The translations under genes were made by a program, and so were the position numbers. Below are positions 46,131 to 55,019 of a stretch of DNA of 64,000 nt, piece after piece; the stretch's first letter is position 1; each line of letters opens with the position of its first letter. Under the pieces are notes generated by a model. It did not search any database. It saw only the letters and a list, made by a program, of their open reading frames with translations, and was not told where the DNA came from. This DNA comes from an uncultured Dehalococcoidia bacterium (GTDB lineage: Bacteria; Chloroflexota; Dehalococcoidia; Lucifugimonadales; JADFKI01): contig CATQHF010000006.1 in the NCBI GenBank assembly GCA_958295865.1, forward strand, positions 231,466 to 295,465, written 5' to 3'.

Positions 46131-47144
46131 TTAAAGGTATTTCTCGAAGAAACGGAACGCCTTGTCAGCGGCGAAGGCGTGTTCGCCGGGGTGGATGTCT
46201 GCCCATAGATGTTCGGATGCGCCCGCGGCGGCGTAAATGCGCTTTACGCCCTCATAGCCTTTGAGCAGGTCTTCGAAGCGGAAGGTAGTTTCATGCACGC
46301 CCATCTCGATTAGTAGGGGACGAGGCGCAATCATGCCCGCGATGTCGTGCGTGTCGAGGTATCGGTACACTTCCGGGACAATCTGCGAGCCGCAGAAGTT
46401 GGCGTCGCCAATGCCGAAGTCCGCCCAAGGGTTGACATATCCGATAATGTCAGCCGCTTTTATGCGGGGTTCTACGGCAGATGTGAAGGTGGTCATAGTG
46501 CCGCCCTGCGACAAGCCCATCATTCCAATTCTGCTGGGGTCAACCTCCGGTCTGGCTTGCAGATAGTCTATGCAGCGCATCATGTCCCACATATTGAGCG
46601 TGAGGGTGTAGATGCCCATAATCGCGCCGCGAACGAAGTGGACATTGCACCTGTCGCGGCCCGGATACGGGTCAGCGCCGTCAGCGCGCTCTCCAAAGCA
46701 TCTGAGGTCGGGGCTGATGGTCAGGAAGCCCTTGCGCGCCATCTGCTCGGCGTAGTTATAGTTGTGCCTGGCGATGTTCGCCCTCAAGCCCACGGATGAG
46801 GCGTTGCCCGCCACAGGCTCTTTGCCGAAAGGCCCATGTCCGTGGCTGCACAGTATCGCGGGCGCGGTTCCGTCGTTGGGCATGTCGGCGGGCTTGAGCA
46901 CCACGCAGGGAACCGACATATACTCTTCCGAATCGAAGATGACGCGCTCACGGATTAAGCCATTGTCTTCGACCGAGTATAGGACTTCGGCGGCAAGGTC
47001 AACAGGCTCTGGGAAATCTCCAAGAAGCTCAAAGAGCTTTTGCAGCGCGCCGGCCCGCCAGGCTTCCCAATCCGCCTTTGCGTCGCCGTCGAACGACAGG
47101 CGCGGCGTCCGTCTTTCTGCCCGACGGTTGAAGTATTCGATCAT
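46131..47144 (-). CDS. Alpha/beta hydrolase (acetyl-xylan esterase / dienelactone hydrolase-like)
   Basis: A 337-residue alpha/beta hydrolase. The oxyanion-side motif is ILCSHGHGPFGKE, the nucleophile elbow is GMMGLSQGGT (Ser near residue 210), and the C-terminal histidine is in DIHPGEHAFAADKAFRFFEKYL. The layout matches the group of large esterases with an ~80-residue N-terminal extension often annotated as acetyl-xylan esterase or abhydrolase_7. The start at 47144 gives MIEYFNRR; no good ribosome site is visible, so the start is uncertain. It precedes an SDR gene on the same strand with an 83-bp gap. The substrate is unknown. Confidence 0.8.
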   Translation of the reverse strand: MIEYFNRRAERRTPRLSFDGDAKADWEAWRAGALQKLFELLGDFPEPVDLAAEVLYSVEDNGLIRERVIFDSEEYMSVPCVVLKPADMPNDGTAPAILCSHGHGPFGKEPVAGNASSVGLRANIARHNYNYAEQMARKGFLTISPDLRCFGERADGADPYPGRDRCNVHFVRGAIMGIYTLTLNMWDMMRCIDYLQARPEVDPSRIGMMGLSQGGTMTTFTSAVEPRIKAADIIGYVNPWADFGIGDANFCGSQIVPEVYRYLDTHDIAGMIAPRPLLIEMGVHETTFRFEDLLKGYEGVKRIYAAAGASEHLWADIHPGEHAFAADKAFRFFEKYL

Positions 47145-47410
47145 GGAAAAGTTACGGCGCGCCAATGTGTATCCCCGCCAGTGATAAGGTTGTCGCAAGA
47201 GGCGAGGCAATCATACCATATTCGCGCGGCGAACTTGGCAGGCGGGCGTCTATGGCGATATAATCTTGCTCGCCGGGAACGGGGGCGGGGCTGACATATA
47301 TCGAGACATATATTGACAGGACGGGATGCGGGTGGGGATGGTGGTTCGGCAGGCTCACCATCAACGGCGTCCCGGCTCACCATGACATGAACGGAGTATA
47401 GGAGCGGATA

Positions 47411-48316
47411 ATGGCAAGCGCAGAGTTGCAGGAACTACTGGAGATGTTCGCGGAGCGCGCAGCGGCGAACACGGCAAATCCCCCGACGCTCCAAGAGCGG
47501 CGCGACGGCAGCAGCAAGATGGGCGCGCGGTTCGAGAAGCTGGACGGCATTACGCTGGAGCCGGTCGATGCCGATGGCGTTCCTGCGGAGTGGGTCGCCG
47601 CAGACGGCGCGGACAACGGCAGCATCCTGTACCTGCATGGCGGCGGCTATGTTACCGGCTCCATCGTGAGCCACAGGGGGATGGCGGCGAACCTGTCGAG
47701 GACGAGCGGCTGCCGCGTCCTGCTGATCGATTACAGGCTCGCGCCTGAGCATACGCACCCGGCGCAGGTGGAGGACGCGCGCACCGCCTATCGCTGGATG
47801 CTGAACAACGGCGCGGATGCGTCCTCGCTGGTCGTCGCGGGCGATTCGGCGGGCGGCGGTCTCACCGTGGCGACGCTGCTTGCGGCGCGCGATGCGGGCG
47901 ACAAAATGGCGGCGGCGGGCGTGTGCATGTCGCCTTGGGTGGACATGGAAGGCATAGGCGATTCCATGACCTCCAAAGCGGGCGAAGACCCTATGGTTGG
48001 GCAGCAGGGGCTGCTGGAGATGGCGAGCAACTTCTTGGGAAGCGCGGACCCGCGCGATCCGCTTGCCGCCCCGCTGTACGCAGACCTCGCGGGCTTGCCG
48101 CCGCTGCTGATTATCGTAGGCACTGCTGAAGTGCTGCTCGACGACGCCGTGCGACTGCACGAGAAGGCTGAGGCTGAGGGCGTGGACAGTACGCTGGAGC
48201 AGTGGGACGACATGGTTCATATCTGGCCTTGGTTCGCGCCGTTCTTGCCGGAAGGGCAGCAAGCGATGGAGCGGATGGGCGAGTTCATCAAGGACAAGAT
48301 TGGCGTCGAGGGCTAA
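47411..48316 (+). CDS. Alpha/beta hydrolase, hormone-sensitive-lipase family esterase
   Basis: A 301-residue esterase of the HSL (bacterial family IV) group, which cleaves short acyl esters. The oxyanion motif HGGGY begins near residue 76, YRLAPEH is typical of the family, and the nucleophile is Ser146 in VVAGDSAGGGLTV. The acid is probably Asp in VLLDDAVRL and the His is in DMVHIWPWFAPF. GGAG lies before ATG 47411. The next gene on the strand begins 110 bases downstream. The stretch 47211-47410 before it shows only a doubled GACATATAT. Confidence 0.9.
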   Translation: MASAELQELLEMFAERAAANTANPPTLQERRDGSSKMGARFEKLDGITLEPVDADGVPAEWVAADGADNGSILYLHGGGYVTGSIVSHRGMAANLSRTSGCRVLLIDYRLAPEHTHPAQVEDARTAYRWMLNNGADASSLVVAGDSAGGGLTVATLLAARDAGDKMAAAGVCMSPWVDMEGIGDSMTSKAGEDPMVGQQGLLEMASNFLGSADPRDPLAAPLYADLAGLPPLLIIVGTAEVLLDDAVRLHEKAEAEGVDSTLEQWDDMVHIWPWFAPFLPEGQQAMERMGEFIKDKIGVEG

Positions 48317-48425
48317 CGGGGATGGCTGACAGGCATGTAGGAAGGGACGGCGTATTCTTGCTGTCGCGGGAACGACGACCAAGAACTGCCACTGGAATGG
48401 AACGCCGCCGGGGATTGAGAAGTAT

Positions 48426-49445
48426 ATGAGCAGGCTTACTTCAACAAGGGTTAGACACGCGGGCTATGAGGATGCCCAGGAATACTACATGTCCGAGGGC
48501 ATGGGCGACGGCTTGCCGGTCGTGCCGCCGACGGAAGCCAAGGTGCGCGCGATGCTAGACTATGCGGGGCTTGCGGCGTCGGACATCATCGCCGAAGAGG
48601 GTGTGCGCGGCGTGGCGTTCACCGCCGAGAAGGTCGCCATCAACGCGGTCATGGCGGGCTGCAAGCCTGAGTACATGCCGGTCATTGTAGCGGCGGTGCA
48701 AGCCGTGTCGGAGCCACCGTTCAACTTCCATGCCAACAGCACCTCGACCAACGGCGTGGGCGTGCTGGTAATCGTAAGCGGAGACATCGCCAAGCGGATT
48801 GGCATCAACTCCGGCACGGTGGCGATGGGACACGGCTTCCGCGCGAACGCCACCATAGGGCGGGCGATGGGGCTTATCAAGATAAATGTGTACGGCTCTG
48901 TGCCGCACCGCATGGACAAGAGCACCTTCGGGCATCCGGGCAAGTATTCGTTCTGCTTCGCGGAGGACGACGACATAATTCCCTGGGAGCCGCTGCGCGT
49001 GGAGAAGGGCTACGCGGAGGCTGACAGCACGGTCACGGTGTTCGCCGCGAACTCGCCCGTACAGGTGAACACTCAGAACGAGAGCGCGCCGGAGGGCTTT
49101 CTAGCCATCGTGGGCGACGCCTCCGTTGTGCTGGGCGAGCGGCACTCGGAGTTCGCGCTCGCGCTCAGCCCTGAGCTGATGGAGTACATCCGCGCCGCCG
49201 GCTGGAGCAAGCGGCGCATCAAGGAGTTCGTCTTCGAGCGCGGCGCTCGCACGGGGCGCGAGCTGAACGAGAAGCACCGCCGCATCACGCTGTTCGAGGG
49301 CGATGACCTAGACAAGCGCATTCCTGTCGTTGCCAGCGCTGACGAGATAACGGTCGTGGGAGCCGGTGGCGATGCGGGTCCTTTCGCCATGCTCGTCGGG
49401 GCATGGGGCGATGTCATATCTATAACGAAGCGGATTCAGACTTAG
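48426..49445 (+). CDS. Conserved protein of unknown function, partner of the UGSC selenoprotein
   Basis: A 339-residue protein that I do not recognise from a named family. It is soluble-looking, without signal or membrane segments. Notable conserved-looking blocks are GDGLPVVPPTEAKV, AEKVAINAVMAGCKPEYMPVI (one Cys), FNFHANSTSTNGVGVLVIVSG, MGHGFRANATIGRAMGLI and a glycine-rich end VVGAGGDAGPFAM. The repeated Thr/Asn/Gly motifs and His residues suggest an enzyme or binding protein. It lies 12 nt upstream of the UGSC gene, so the two are cotranscribed and may work together; a substrate or electron partner for the selenoprotein is a guess. Confidence 0.75.
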   Translation: MSRLTSTRVRHAGYEDAQEYYMSEGMGDGLPVVPPTEAKVRAMLDYAGLAASDIIAEEGVRGVAFTAEKVAINAVMAGCKPEYMPVIVAAVQAVSEPPFNFHANSTSTNGVGVLVIVSGDIAKRIGINSGTVAMGHGFRANATIGRAMGLIKINVYGSVPHRMDKSTFGHPGKYSFCFAEDDDIIPWEPLRVEKGYAEADSTVTVFAANSPVQVNTQNESAPEGFLAIVGDASVVLGERHSEFALALSPELMEYIRAAGWSKRRIKEFVFERGARTGRELNEKHRRITLFEGDDLDKRIPVVASADEITVVGAGGDAGPFAMLVGAWGDVISITKRIQT

Positions 49446-49457
49446 GGAGACGGCGTT

Positions 49458-49994
49458 ATGACGCAAGAGAACGAACTGGTTACACTCGACCCGCGCGGCG
49501 GAAGCACACACAAGAGCGGCGGCATAGCGCCGAGACCCGACAGCCTGGACGGGCTGGTCGTCGGGCTGCTGTCGAACAACAAGCCGAACTCCGAACTGCT
49601 GCTGCGCGATGTAGCGGACATGCTGAAGCGGCAGTACGCGGTCAAGGAAGTGGTCGAGGCAAACAAGGGATCGCATCGAGTTCCCGCGCCCGCGCAGATG
49701 ATTGCCGACCTTGCCGAGCGGTGCGATGTGGTGATAACCGCGACCGCTGAATGAGGGAGCTGCACATCCTGCTGTATGCAGGACGCAGCGGCGCTCGAGA
49801 AGATGGGCATACCTTGCTCTGTGCTGGTAACGAAGCCGTTCAACACGCAGGCGCGGGCTATGACCAACCTGCTGGCGATGCCGGGCTACGAGTACGCGGT
49901 CATCGGGCACCCGATGGGCAGCCTGAACGCCGAGCAGGTGATGGCGCGGGCGAATGAGGCGCTGCCGCAGGTGGCGGGGCAGCTAGTCGGCTAG
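49458..49994 (+). CDS. UGSC-family selenoprotein (Sec99)
   Basis: A 178-residue protein read through UGA 49752-49754. The motif is ITATAEUGSCTSCCMQDAAALEK, split here as ATAEUGSC then TSCCMQD, which is the hallmark of the UGSC selenoprotein family; cysteine forms have CGSC. Three further cysteines follow within seven residues, so a redox or metal role is likely. After the Sec the frame runs on as GIPCSVLVTKPFNTQARAM and YAVIGHPMG to TAG. A GGGAGA site precedes ATG 49458. A SECIS-like hairpin lies at 49767-49783. It is the second gene of a pair with the unknown 339-residue protein. The biochemical function of the family is not established. Confidence 0.88.
49767..49783 (+). promoter_or_regulatory. 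Bacterial SECIS-like hairpin in the UGSC gene
   Basis: A perfect 6-bp stem (TCCTGC 49767-49772 with GCAGGA 49778-49783) closes the loop TGTAT. G is the second loop base and the loop starts 19 nt after the UGA, matching bacterial SECIS spacing. Confidence 0.75.
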
Positions 49995-50960
49995 GAATTG
50001 GCGCACCTCCGGCATGGAGGGCATGGCGGCAGTGTCGCCGTGCCGCGTGCATGTGAGCGCGCCGCAGACATTGGCGACCCGTAGGGCGTGCGTGAGTATG
50101 GGGTTGCGCGCGTCCGCTTCCATATTCAGGAACGCCTTCATGTCGGCGCGCTCCAATATGCCGCCGAGCAAGCCCGCGACGAAGGCATCGCCAGCGCCTA
50201 CGGGGTCAACCACATCGACGGCATAACCATCGTGCGCGATGAAATTGCTGCCGTCGAACGCTACCGCGCCGTCCATGCCGCGCGTTACCACTACTACGCC
50301 GCCGTTCAGCTGCTGAAAGCGCTTGGCGTAGTCTTGCGCGCTCCATCCCTTATCCCATATCAGTTCCGCCTCATCGTGTCCAAGCTTGAATATAGAGGCG
50401 AAGGCTGCCATGCGCTCGAACACCTTGGCGGCGTCCGACGGCTGCCAGAGCTGTTCGCGGTAGTTGAGGTCGAAGCTGACAGGTATGCCTTTGGCGTCGG
50501 CGTGTTCAAGCGCGGACATAACGGCGTAGTGGCAGGTGGGGCTGAGCGCGGGAGTGATGCCGGTTACATGCAGGATGTCGGCATCGCGCAGGTGCGGCTC
50601 GACATAGGCGAAGGTCAGACGGCTCGCCGCGCTGTCTTTGCGGAAGTAGGTCTTGAAGTGCTCGCCGTCGGCGTGGTGGTTCAAGTATGAGATGCCCGTC
50701 TTTTCGCCCGCGAATTGTTCTGCCCTGAGCGTAATGCGACCCCGCAATTCGGTCAGAACGAACCGCCCCGCTTCATCGTCGCCTAGCCTGCTGACCCAGA
50801 CGGCTTCGACGTCGGGGACGCCGAGCTTTCGCAAGCCGACGGCGACATTGGATTCCGCGCCGGCGCAGTCGAGCATATACGCGCCTTCAGGGTCATAGAC
50901 GCCGGTGAAGTCGGCGTTGTATTGTCCCATTGTTTCGCCAAAGGTTACGAACTTGGTCAT
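49983..50960 (-). CDS. PfkB-family carbohydrate kinase (2-keto-3-deoxygluconate kinase-like)
   Basis: A 325-residue ribokinase-fold sugar kinase. The N-terminus FVTFGETMGQYN, the substrate-side GAESNVAVGLRKLG, and the PfkB signature DPVGAGDAFVAGLLGG with the catalytic Asp near residue 256 are all present. The closest functional guess is a KdgK-like kinase for 2-keto-3-deoxygluconate or a related sugar acid, based on the FGE start and overall layout. It converges with the UGSC gene and overlaps its end by 12 bases. No pathway neighbours confirm the substrate. Confidence 0.88.
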   Translation of the reverse strand: MTKFVTFGETMGQYNADFTGVYDPEGAYMLDCAGAESNVAVGLRKLGVPDVEAVWVSRLGDDEAGRFVLTELRGRITLRAEQFAGEKTGISYLNHHADGEHFKTYFRKDSAASRLTFAYVEPHLRDADILHVTGITPALSPTCHYAVMSALEHADAKGIPVSFDLNYREQLWQPSDAAKVFERMAAFASIFKLGHDEAELIWDKGWSAQDYAKRFQQLNGGVVVVTRGMDGAVAFDGSNFIAHDGYAVDVVDPVGAGDAFVAGLLGGILERADMKAFLNMEADARNPILTHALRVANVCGALTCTRHGDTAAMPSMPEVRQFLAD

Positions 50961-51508
50961 TCAATCGTCCTGTGTCACAGCGGCTTGCGGCATATTGGCG
51001 CAACTGATATTAACAATTATGCTATATTGCTTGCTAGGAAATGAACCATGTCTTTATACTGCACAACAATGCCTGAATTACATTGCATATATCGCAGATG
51101 GCGTCTCAATCTAGGTGGCAAACCCTTTCGTCATTCCTGCTTTCGCAGAAATCCAGTGTTATGTAGCAACAAACCATCTGAATGAAAGCGCTATCCATAC
51201 CGCGTCGAACCGAGGAATTGCCATTCGGCTGCCGTAACATGGCGCGATGCTCAAATGCTTTTTCGGCACAGACATAGAACCATGCACTCTGTCATTTGTT
51301 CTAGTTTAGCGCGCCCACGCGGAATGTCAAGGGGTATTTGGGTTCGATAGCGTCTTCTTTCAGATGATTTTGTCGCTACATCGTACCGGATTCCCGCTTT
51401 CGCGGGGATGACGGGTGAGCGAGACGGGAATGACGGGTGAGCGAGCGGAAAAGGCTTGTGCGACCTGATCGGGGTTCGCAAGGACATAGCGGATAAGGAC
51501 AAGAGAAC
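50961..51508. repeat. Intergenic region with hairpin repeats, no gene seen
   Basis: About 550 bases, AT-richer than average. Two copies of the dispersed CATTCCTGCTTTCGCAG / GATTCCCGCTTTCGCGGGGA hairpin lie at 51133-51163 and 51389-51412. The second is followed by a direct duplication of GACGGGTGAGCGAG (51409-51422 and 51432-51445). The rest has no ORF with family features. Confidence 0.7.
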
Positions 51509-52825
51509 TTGGCTCAGGAAGCAATAAGAGCGCGAATCGCGGCATCGCCCGCCGCGCCCGCTACTACACCACCGGCGCCCGCTCCCGCGAGGCGTCGGCG
51601 CGGCAACTCCATACTCGCCTCGCCTATCTTTGAGACGCTGCAAATCCGCGATTTCCGATGGATATGGATTGGCTCCTTCATATCATTCATGGCGATGAAC
51701 ATGCAGATGATTACGCGGGGCTGGCTGGTGCTGCGGCTGGAGAACGACTCGCCGCTCGCGCTCGTGCTGGTCATGGTGTCGTTCGCCGCGCCTATGACGA
51801 TAGTGTCGCTGGTGGGCGGCGCGCTCGCGGATCGCCTGCCCAAGAAGAACCTGATAATCATCAGTCAGAGCGCGAACGCGGTGATGACATTCGTGTTGGC
51901 GATGATGGACGCGAGCGGGACTATATGGTTCGGCGCGGTGCTCATCATCGGCGTCGTCAACGGCTCCATGATGGCGATAAACATGCCGAGCCGCCAGGCG
52001 ATAATCTCGGACATCGTGCCGGAGAACAAGCTGATGAACGCGGTCGCGCTCAACAACTCGGCGATGAACCTGACGCGCATAATCGGGCCGGCGATAGCGG
52101 GATTTCTGATTATCTTCATACAGACATCGGGCGTCTTCTACCTCATCTCGATAATCTATGTGCTGTCCGCGCTGTCGCTGCTGATGGTCAAAACGAACAC
52201 GGTGCGGGCGAAATCCGCGAGGAAGAGCATAGGCAAGGACATATATGAAGGGCTGCGGTATGTGTGGGGCGATGTGAACCTGCGGGGGCTGATACTGATG
52301 GCGTTCCTGCCCTCGCTGTTCGGGTTCACGCTGTTCGCGCTGCTGCCCGTGTGGGCGCGGGAAGCTCTGAATGTGAACTCGTCCGACTTGGGCATACTGA
52401 TGACGATGATGGGCGTGGGCGCGCTGGCTGGCACATTGGGACTTGCCGCAATCCGCAAGTTCAGCAGGCGCGGGCTGCTGCTGCTTGGGCTGGGCGTAGT
52501 ATGGGGCATCACCCTCGTCGGGCTGGCGAACTCCATGATATTCCTCGTCGCCGTGCCGTTCCTGCTGCTAATCGGGCTGATAAGCGCGGTGTACATGTCG
52601 CTGAACATGACCTTGACGCAGCTCTGGGCAGCGCCTGAGATGCGCGGGCGCGTGATGAGCATCATGATGATGACATTTGGGCTTATGCCAATCGGCGCGC
52701 TGCCCTTCGGGACGATTGCGGAGTACATCGGCACGGCGAACGCGCTCACGATAAGCGGCGCGATGCTGTCACTGCTGATACTGGCATTCGCGTTCGCGTA
52801 TCCGGCGTTTCGGCGCATAGAGTAG
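51509..52825 (+). CDS. MFS transporter
   Basis: A 438-residue major-facilitator protein with about 12 membrane segments after a basic, Ala/Pro-rich cytoplasmic leader (about 1-40). The family start FRWIWIGSFISFMAMNM and the loop motif VGGALADRLPKKNLI are visible, with charged loops after TM6. The initiator is TTG 51509, with AAGGACAAGAG upstream; no better ATG precedes TM1. The closest named group is MFS_3 exporters, like the gene at 18261. The PTE-like gene follows 87 bases downstream on the same strand, so they may share transcription. Confidence 0.87.
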   Translation: MAQEAIRARIAASPAAPATTPPAPAPARRRRGNSILASPIFETLQIRDFRWIWIGSFISFMAMNMQMITRGWLVLRLENDSPLALVLVMVSFAAPMTIVSLVGGALADRLPKKNLIIISQSANAVMTFVLAMMDASGTIWFGAVLIIGVVNGSMMAINMPSRQAIISDIVPENKLMNAVALNNSAMNLTRIIGPAIAGFLIIFIQTSGVFYLISIIYVLSALSLLMVKTNTVRAKSARKSIGKDIYEGLRYVWGDVNLRGLILMAFLPSLFGFTLFALLPVWAREALNVNSSDLGILMTMMGVGALAGTLGLAAIRKFSRRGLLLLGLGVVWGITLVGLANSMIFLVAVPFLLLIGLISAVYMSLNMTLTQLWAAPEMRGRVMSIMMMTFGLMPIGALPFGTIAEYIGTANALTISGAMLSLLILAFAFAYPAFRRIE

Positions 52826-52912
52826 CGGCGCGGGATGGACAGGATACAGATGATGGGATAGGGTTGGAGCAGGTGGTTAGCCACTGAACTACGCCAATTA
52901 GGGAGGTGCGCT

Positions 52913-53962
52913 TTGGCAGCAAGTCATACGCGGGGAATGGTTCAGACGGTTCTCGGGACCATCGCGCCGGAAGAGCTGGGGGCTACGAGTACGCATGAGC
53001 ACCTGTACATCGACTTCTCGTTCATGTATAGGCCGGCGCAGGACTCGGCGCGCGACCTGTCGGATGCGCCCATCACGCTGGAGAACCTGGGATGGGTGCG
53101 GCACAACCATTACAGCTGCCACGCGAACCTTACCCTGCTGGATGTGGACACGGCTATCGCGGAGGTCTCGCTGTACAAGGACGCGGGCGGCGGCGCGATC
53201 GTGGACGCGACGACGATAGGCATCGGGCGCGACGCGCATGCGCTGGAGCGGATTTCGCGCGAGTCGGGCGTTCATGTGATCATGGGCGCGGGCTTCTATG
53301 TGGACGCGGTGCATCCCGACGACATGAACGCGCGCGGCGTGGATGAGCTGGCAGAGCGGATTGTCGGGGACATCACGGACGGGGTGGACGGCAGCGGCAT
53401 CAAGGCGGGCATCATCGGGGAGGTGGGCTGCACCTGGCCGCTGACCGCGAATGAGCGCAAGTCGCTGGCGGCGGCGGCAATCGCGCAGCAGGAGACGGGC
53501 GCGGCTATACTGATTCACCCCGGACGGCATCCGGACGCCCCCGCGGAGATATTGGAAGCGCTGGCAGCGGGCGGCGCTGACATTTCGCGCGTGATTATGG
53601 GACACCTAGACCGCACGGTGTTCGAGTTCGCCGCTATCGAAAGCATCGCAGCGTCGGGCTGCTACCTCGAATGGGACCTGTTCGGCAGCGAAGGATCGTA
53701 CTACCCACTCGCCGAGCTGGACATGCCGAGCGACGCGCAGCGGCTGGACTTCATCAAGCGCATCACGGACGCCGGATATGCGGACAAGGTGGTCATCGCG
53801 CAGGACATCTGCACGAACCATCGACTTGCGCGCTACGGCGGACACGGCTACGGGCACATCCTAGAGAACATCGTCCCCAGGATGCGGCGCAAAGGGTTTT
53901 CAGACAGCGTGATAGAGGCGATTACGGTTGGCAATCCGGCTAGGGCGCTCGCTTTCGTATAA
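52913..53962 (+). CDS. Phosphotriesterase-family metal-dependent hydrolase
   Basis: A 349-residue TIM-barrel amidohydrolase of the phosphotriesterase group. Ligands for a two-metal site are visible: His-x-His in THEHLY (about residue 29), the bridging acid as Glu in GIIGEVGCTW (Glu instead of the carboxylated Lys of true PTE, as in E. coli PHP), His in AILIHPGRH, His in MGHLDR and Asp in VVIAQDIC. These features point to a PHP-like lactonase or esterase rather than an organophosphate hydrolase; the substrate is not known. TTG 52913 follows GGGAGGTG. It converges on the VOC gene. Confidence 0.9.
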   Translation: MAASHTRGMVQTVLGTIAPEELGATSTHEHLYIDFSFMYRPAQDSARDLSDAPITLENLGWVRHNHYSCHANLTLLDVDTAIAEVSLYKDAGGGAIVDATTIGIGRDAHALERISRESGVHVIMGAGFYVDAVHPDDMNARGVDELAERIVGDITDGVDGSGIKAGIIGEVGCTWPLTANERKSLAAAAIAQQETGAAILIHPGRHPDAPAEILEALAAGGADISRVIMGHLDRTVFEFAAIESIAASGCYLEWDLFGSEGSYYPLAELDMPSDAQRLDFIKRITDAGYADKVVIAQDICTNHRLARYGGHGYGHILENIVPRMRRKGFSDSVIEAITVGNPARALAFV

Positions 53963-53986
53963 AGCGGGGACGGGCGTGACCGCCGC

Positions 53987-54388
53987 CTAGACTAGCACGT
54001 CGAAGCCCGATTTCGTGCAGATCTCGATGCGGTTGCCCTCGGTGTCGGAGATGAAGAATACGCGCTGCCCGTCGTTGCGCGTGCCGATTTCGGCGCTCTC
54101 AATCTTGACGCCCTTCTCTTTGAGCATCTCATAGGCGGTATCGATGTCATCCACCTCGAACGCGCCGTGATGCGACGGCTCGGATATGCCGTCGGCGTTC
54201 TCGATGAGATGCACCATCGTACCGCTGGGCAGTTGCAGCCAGATGATATGCTCGCCGTCCACCGCCTTGGGTATCTCCTTGACGCCGAGAATGTCCACCC
54301 AAAAGCGAGTGGCGCGCTCCTTGTCTATCACATTATAGGTCAGATGATTGACCGCCGTTAGCCTTACCGATGGGTCTGCGAGTACCAT
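53987..54388 (-). CDS. VOC-superfamily (glyoxalase/bleomycin-resistance-like) protein
   Basis: A 133-residue vicinal-oxygen-chelate protein, one domain made of two beta-alpha-beta-beta-beta units. Candidate metal ligands are His in TAVNHLTYNV, Glu or His around LPSGTMVHLIEN and His in EPSHHGAFEV, then Glu in GNRIEICTK. The family includes glyoxalase I, dioxygenases and antibiotic-binding proteins; nothing here settles which. ATG 54388 is preferred over TTG 54394 because its spacing to GGAGACGC is better. Confidence 0.85.
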   Translation of the reverse strand: MVLADPSVRLTAVNHLTYNVIDKERATRFWVDILGVKEIPKAVDGEHIIWLQLPSGTMVHLIENADGISEPSHHGAFEVDDIDTAYEMLKEKGVKIESAEIGTRNDGQRVFFISDTEGNRIEICTKSGFDVLV

Positions 54389-55019
54389 GCTCAAGCGTCT
54401 CCTTGTGTTTATGTGGGTTGCAGCATCATCTTAACACAAGGGGCGACATTGGGGATTGAATTAAAAATTAGGAATTAAAATTTGGGTTGTGTTTAGGCTT
54501 GCGGTGCGATGTTTCGCGGCCTGATGGCAACCGGAGTTTGAAGGCAGTCGCTGAAGTCTGTTTGTCCGCAAACTAGGTTGTGTGGGCATTTGCGTCATTC
54601 CCGCTGACTTTTCATCCCGTCACCTCCGCGAAAGCAAGGGCAGGAATCCAGCGCCTCAAATGCTGCCATCCCAAACACACCACAGCAACCTCCCCTTTGA
54701 TTCCAAATGCCTCCCTCTATCATCCCGAACCCCCTCCCCTGTCATTCCGAACGGAGTGAGGAATCAAAAATCCCCATACACCACCAACCCCAATCCCCTG
54801 CATCAGTCCCTTCCCCCTCTGGGGGAAGGTTAGGATGGGGGCGAAAACACCTGCCCATCGACGGCTAAACCGTACCAATGCAATTTTCTCTTAATTGAAA
54901 ATCACCCTTGACACCACACAAACCCTCACCTATACTATCCGCAAGAACATAAGTTGCATAACAAGTACGAACAACCTAACACCTAATCCCTGACAATCTG
55001 AAACCCCTGGGAAAAACCA
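54389..55019. repeat. Repeat-rich intergenic region, no gene seen
   Basis: About 630 bases with several dispersed repeats. From left they are an AATTAAAAATTAGGAATTAAAA tract (54459-54480), an inverted copy of the block at 8610-8710 (about 54480-54590), the GTCATTCCCGC hairpin family (54594-54650), the CATTCCGAACGGAGTGAGGA block (54743-54770) and MITE copy 4. No coding features. Confidence 0.72.
54800..54890 (+). repeat. MITE-like repeat, copy 4
   Basis: A 91-bp element in the orientation of copy 1. It runs from GCATCAGTCCCTTCCCCC to CCAATGCAATTTTCTC, with the shared core AGGTTAGGATGGGGGCGAAAA and CGACGGCTAAAC. Its left terminal repeat is truncated compared with copies 2 and 3. Confidence 0.85.
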
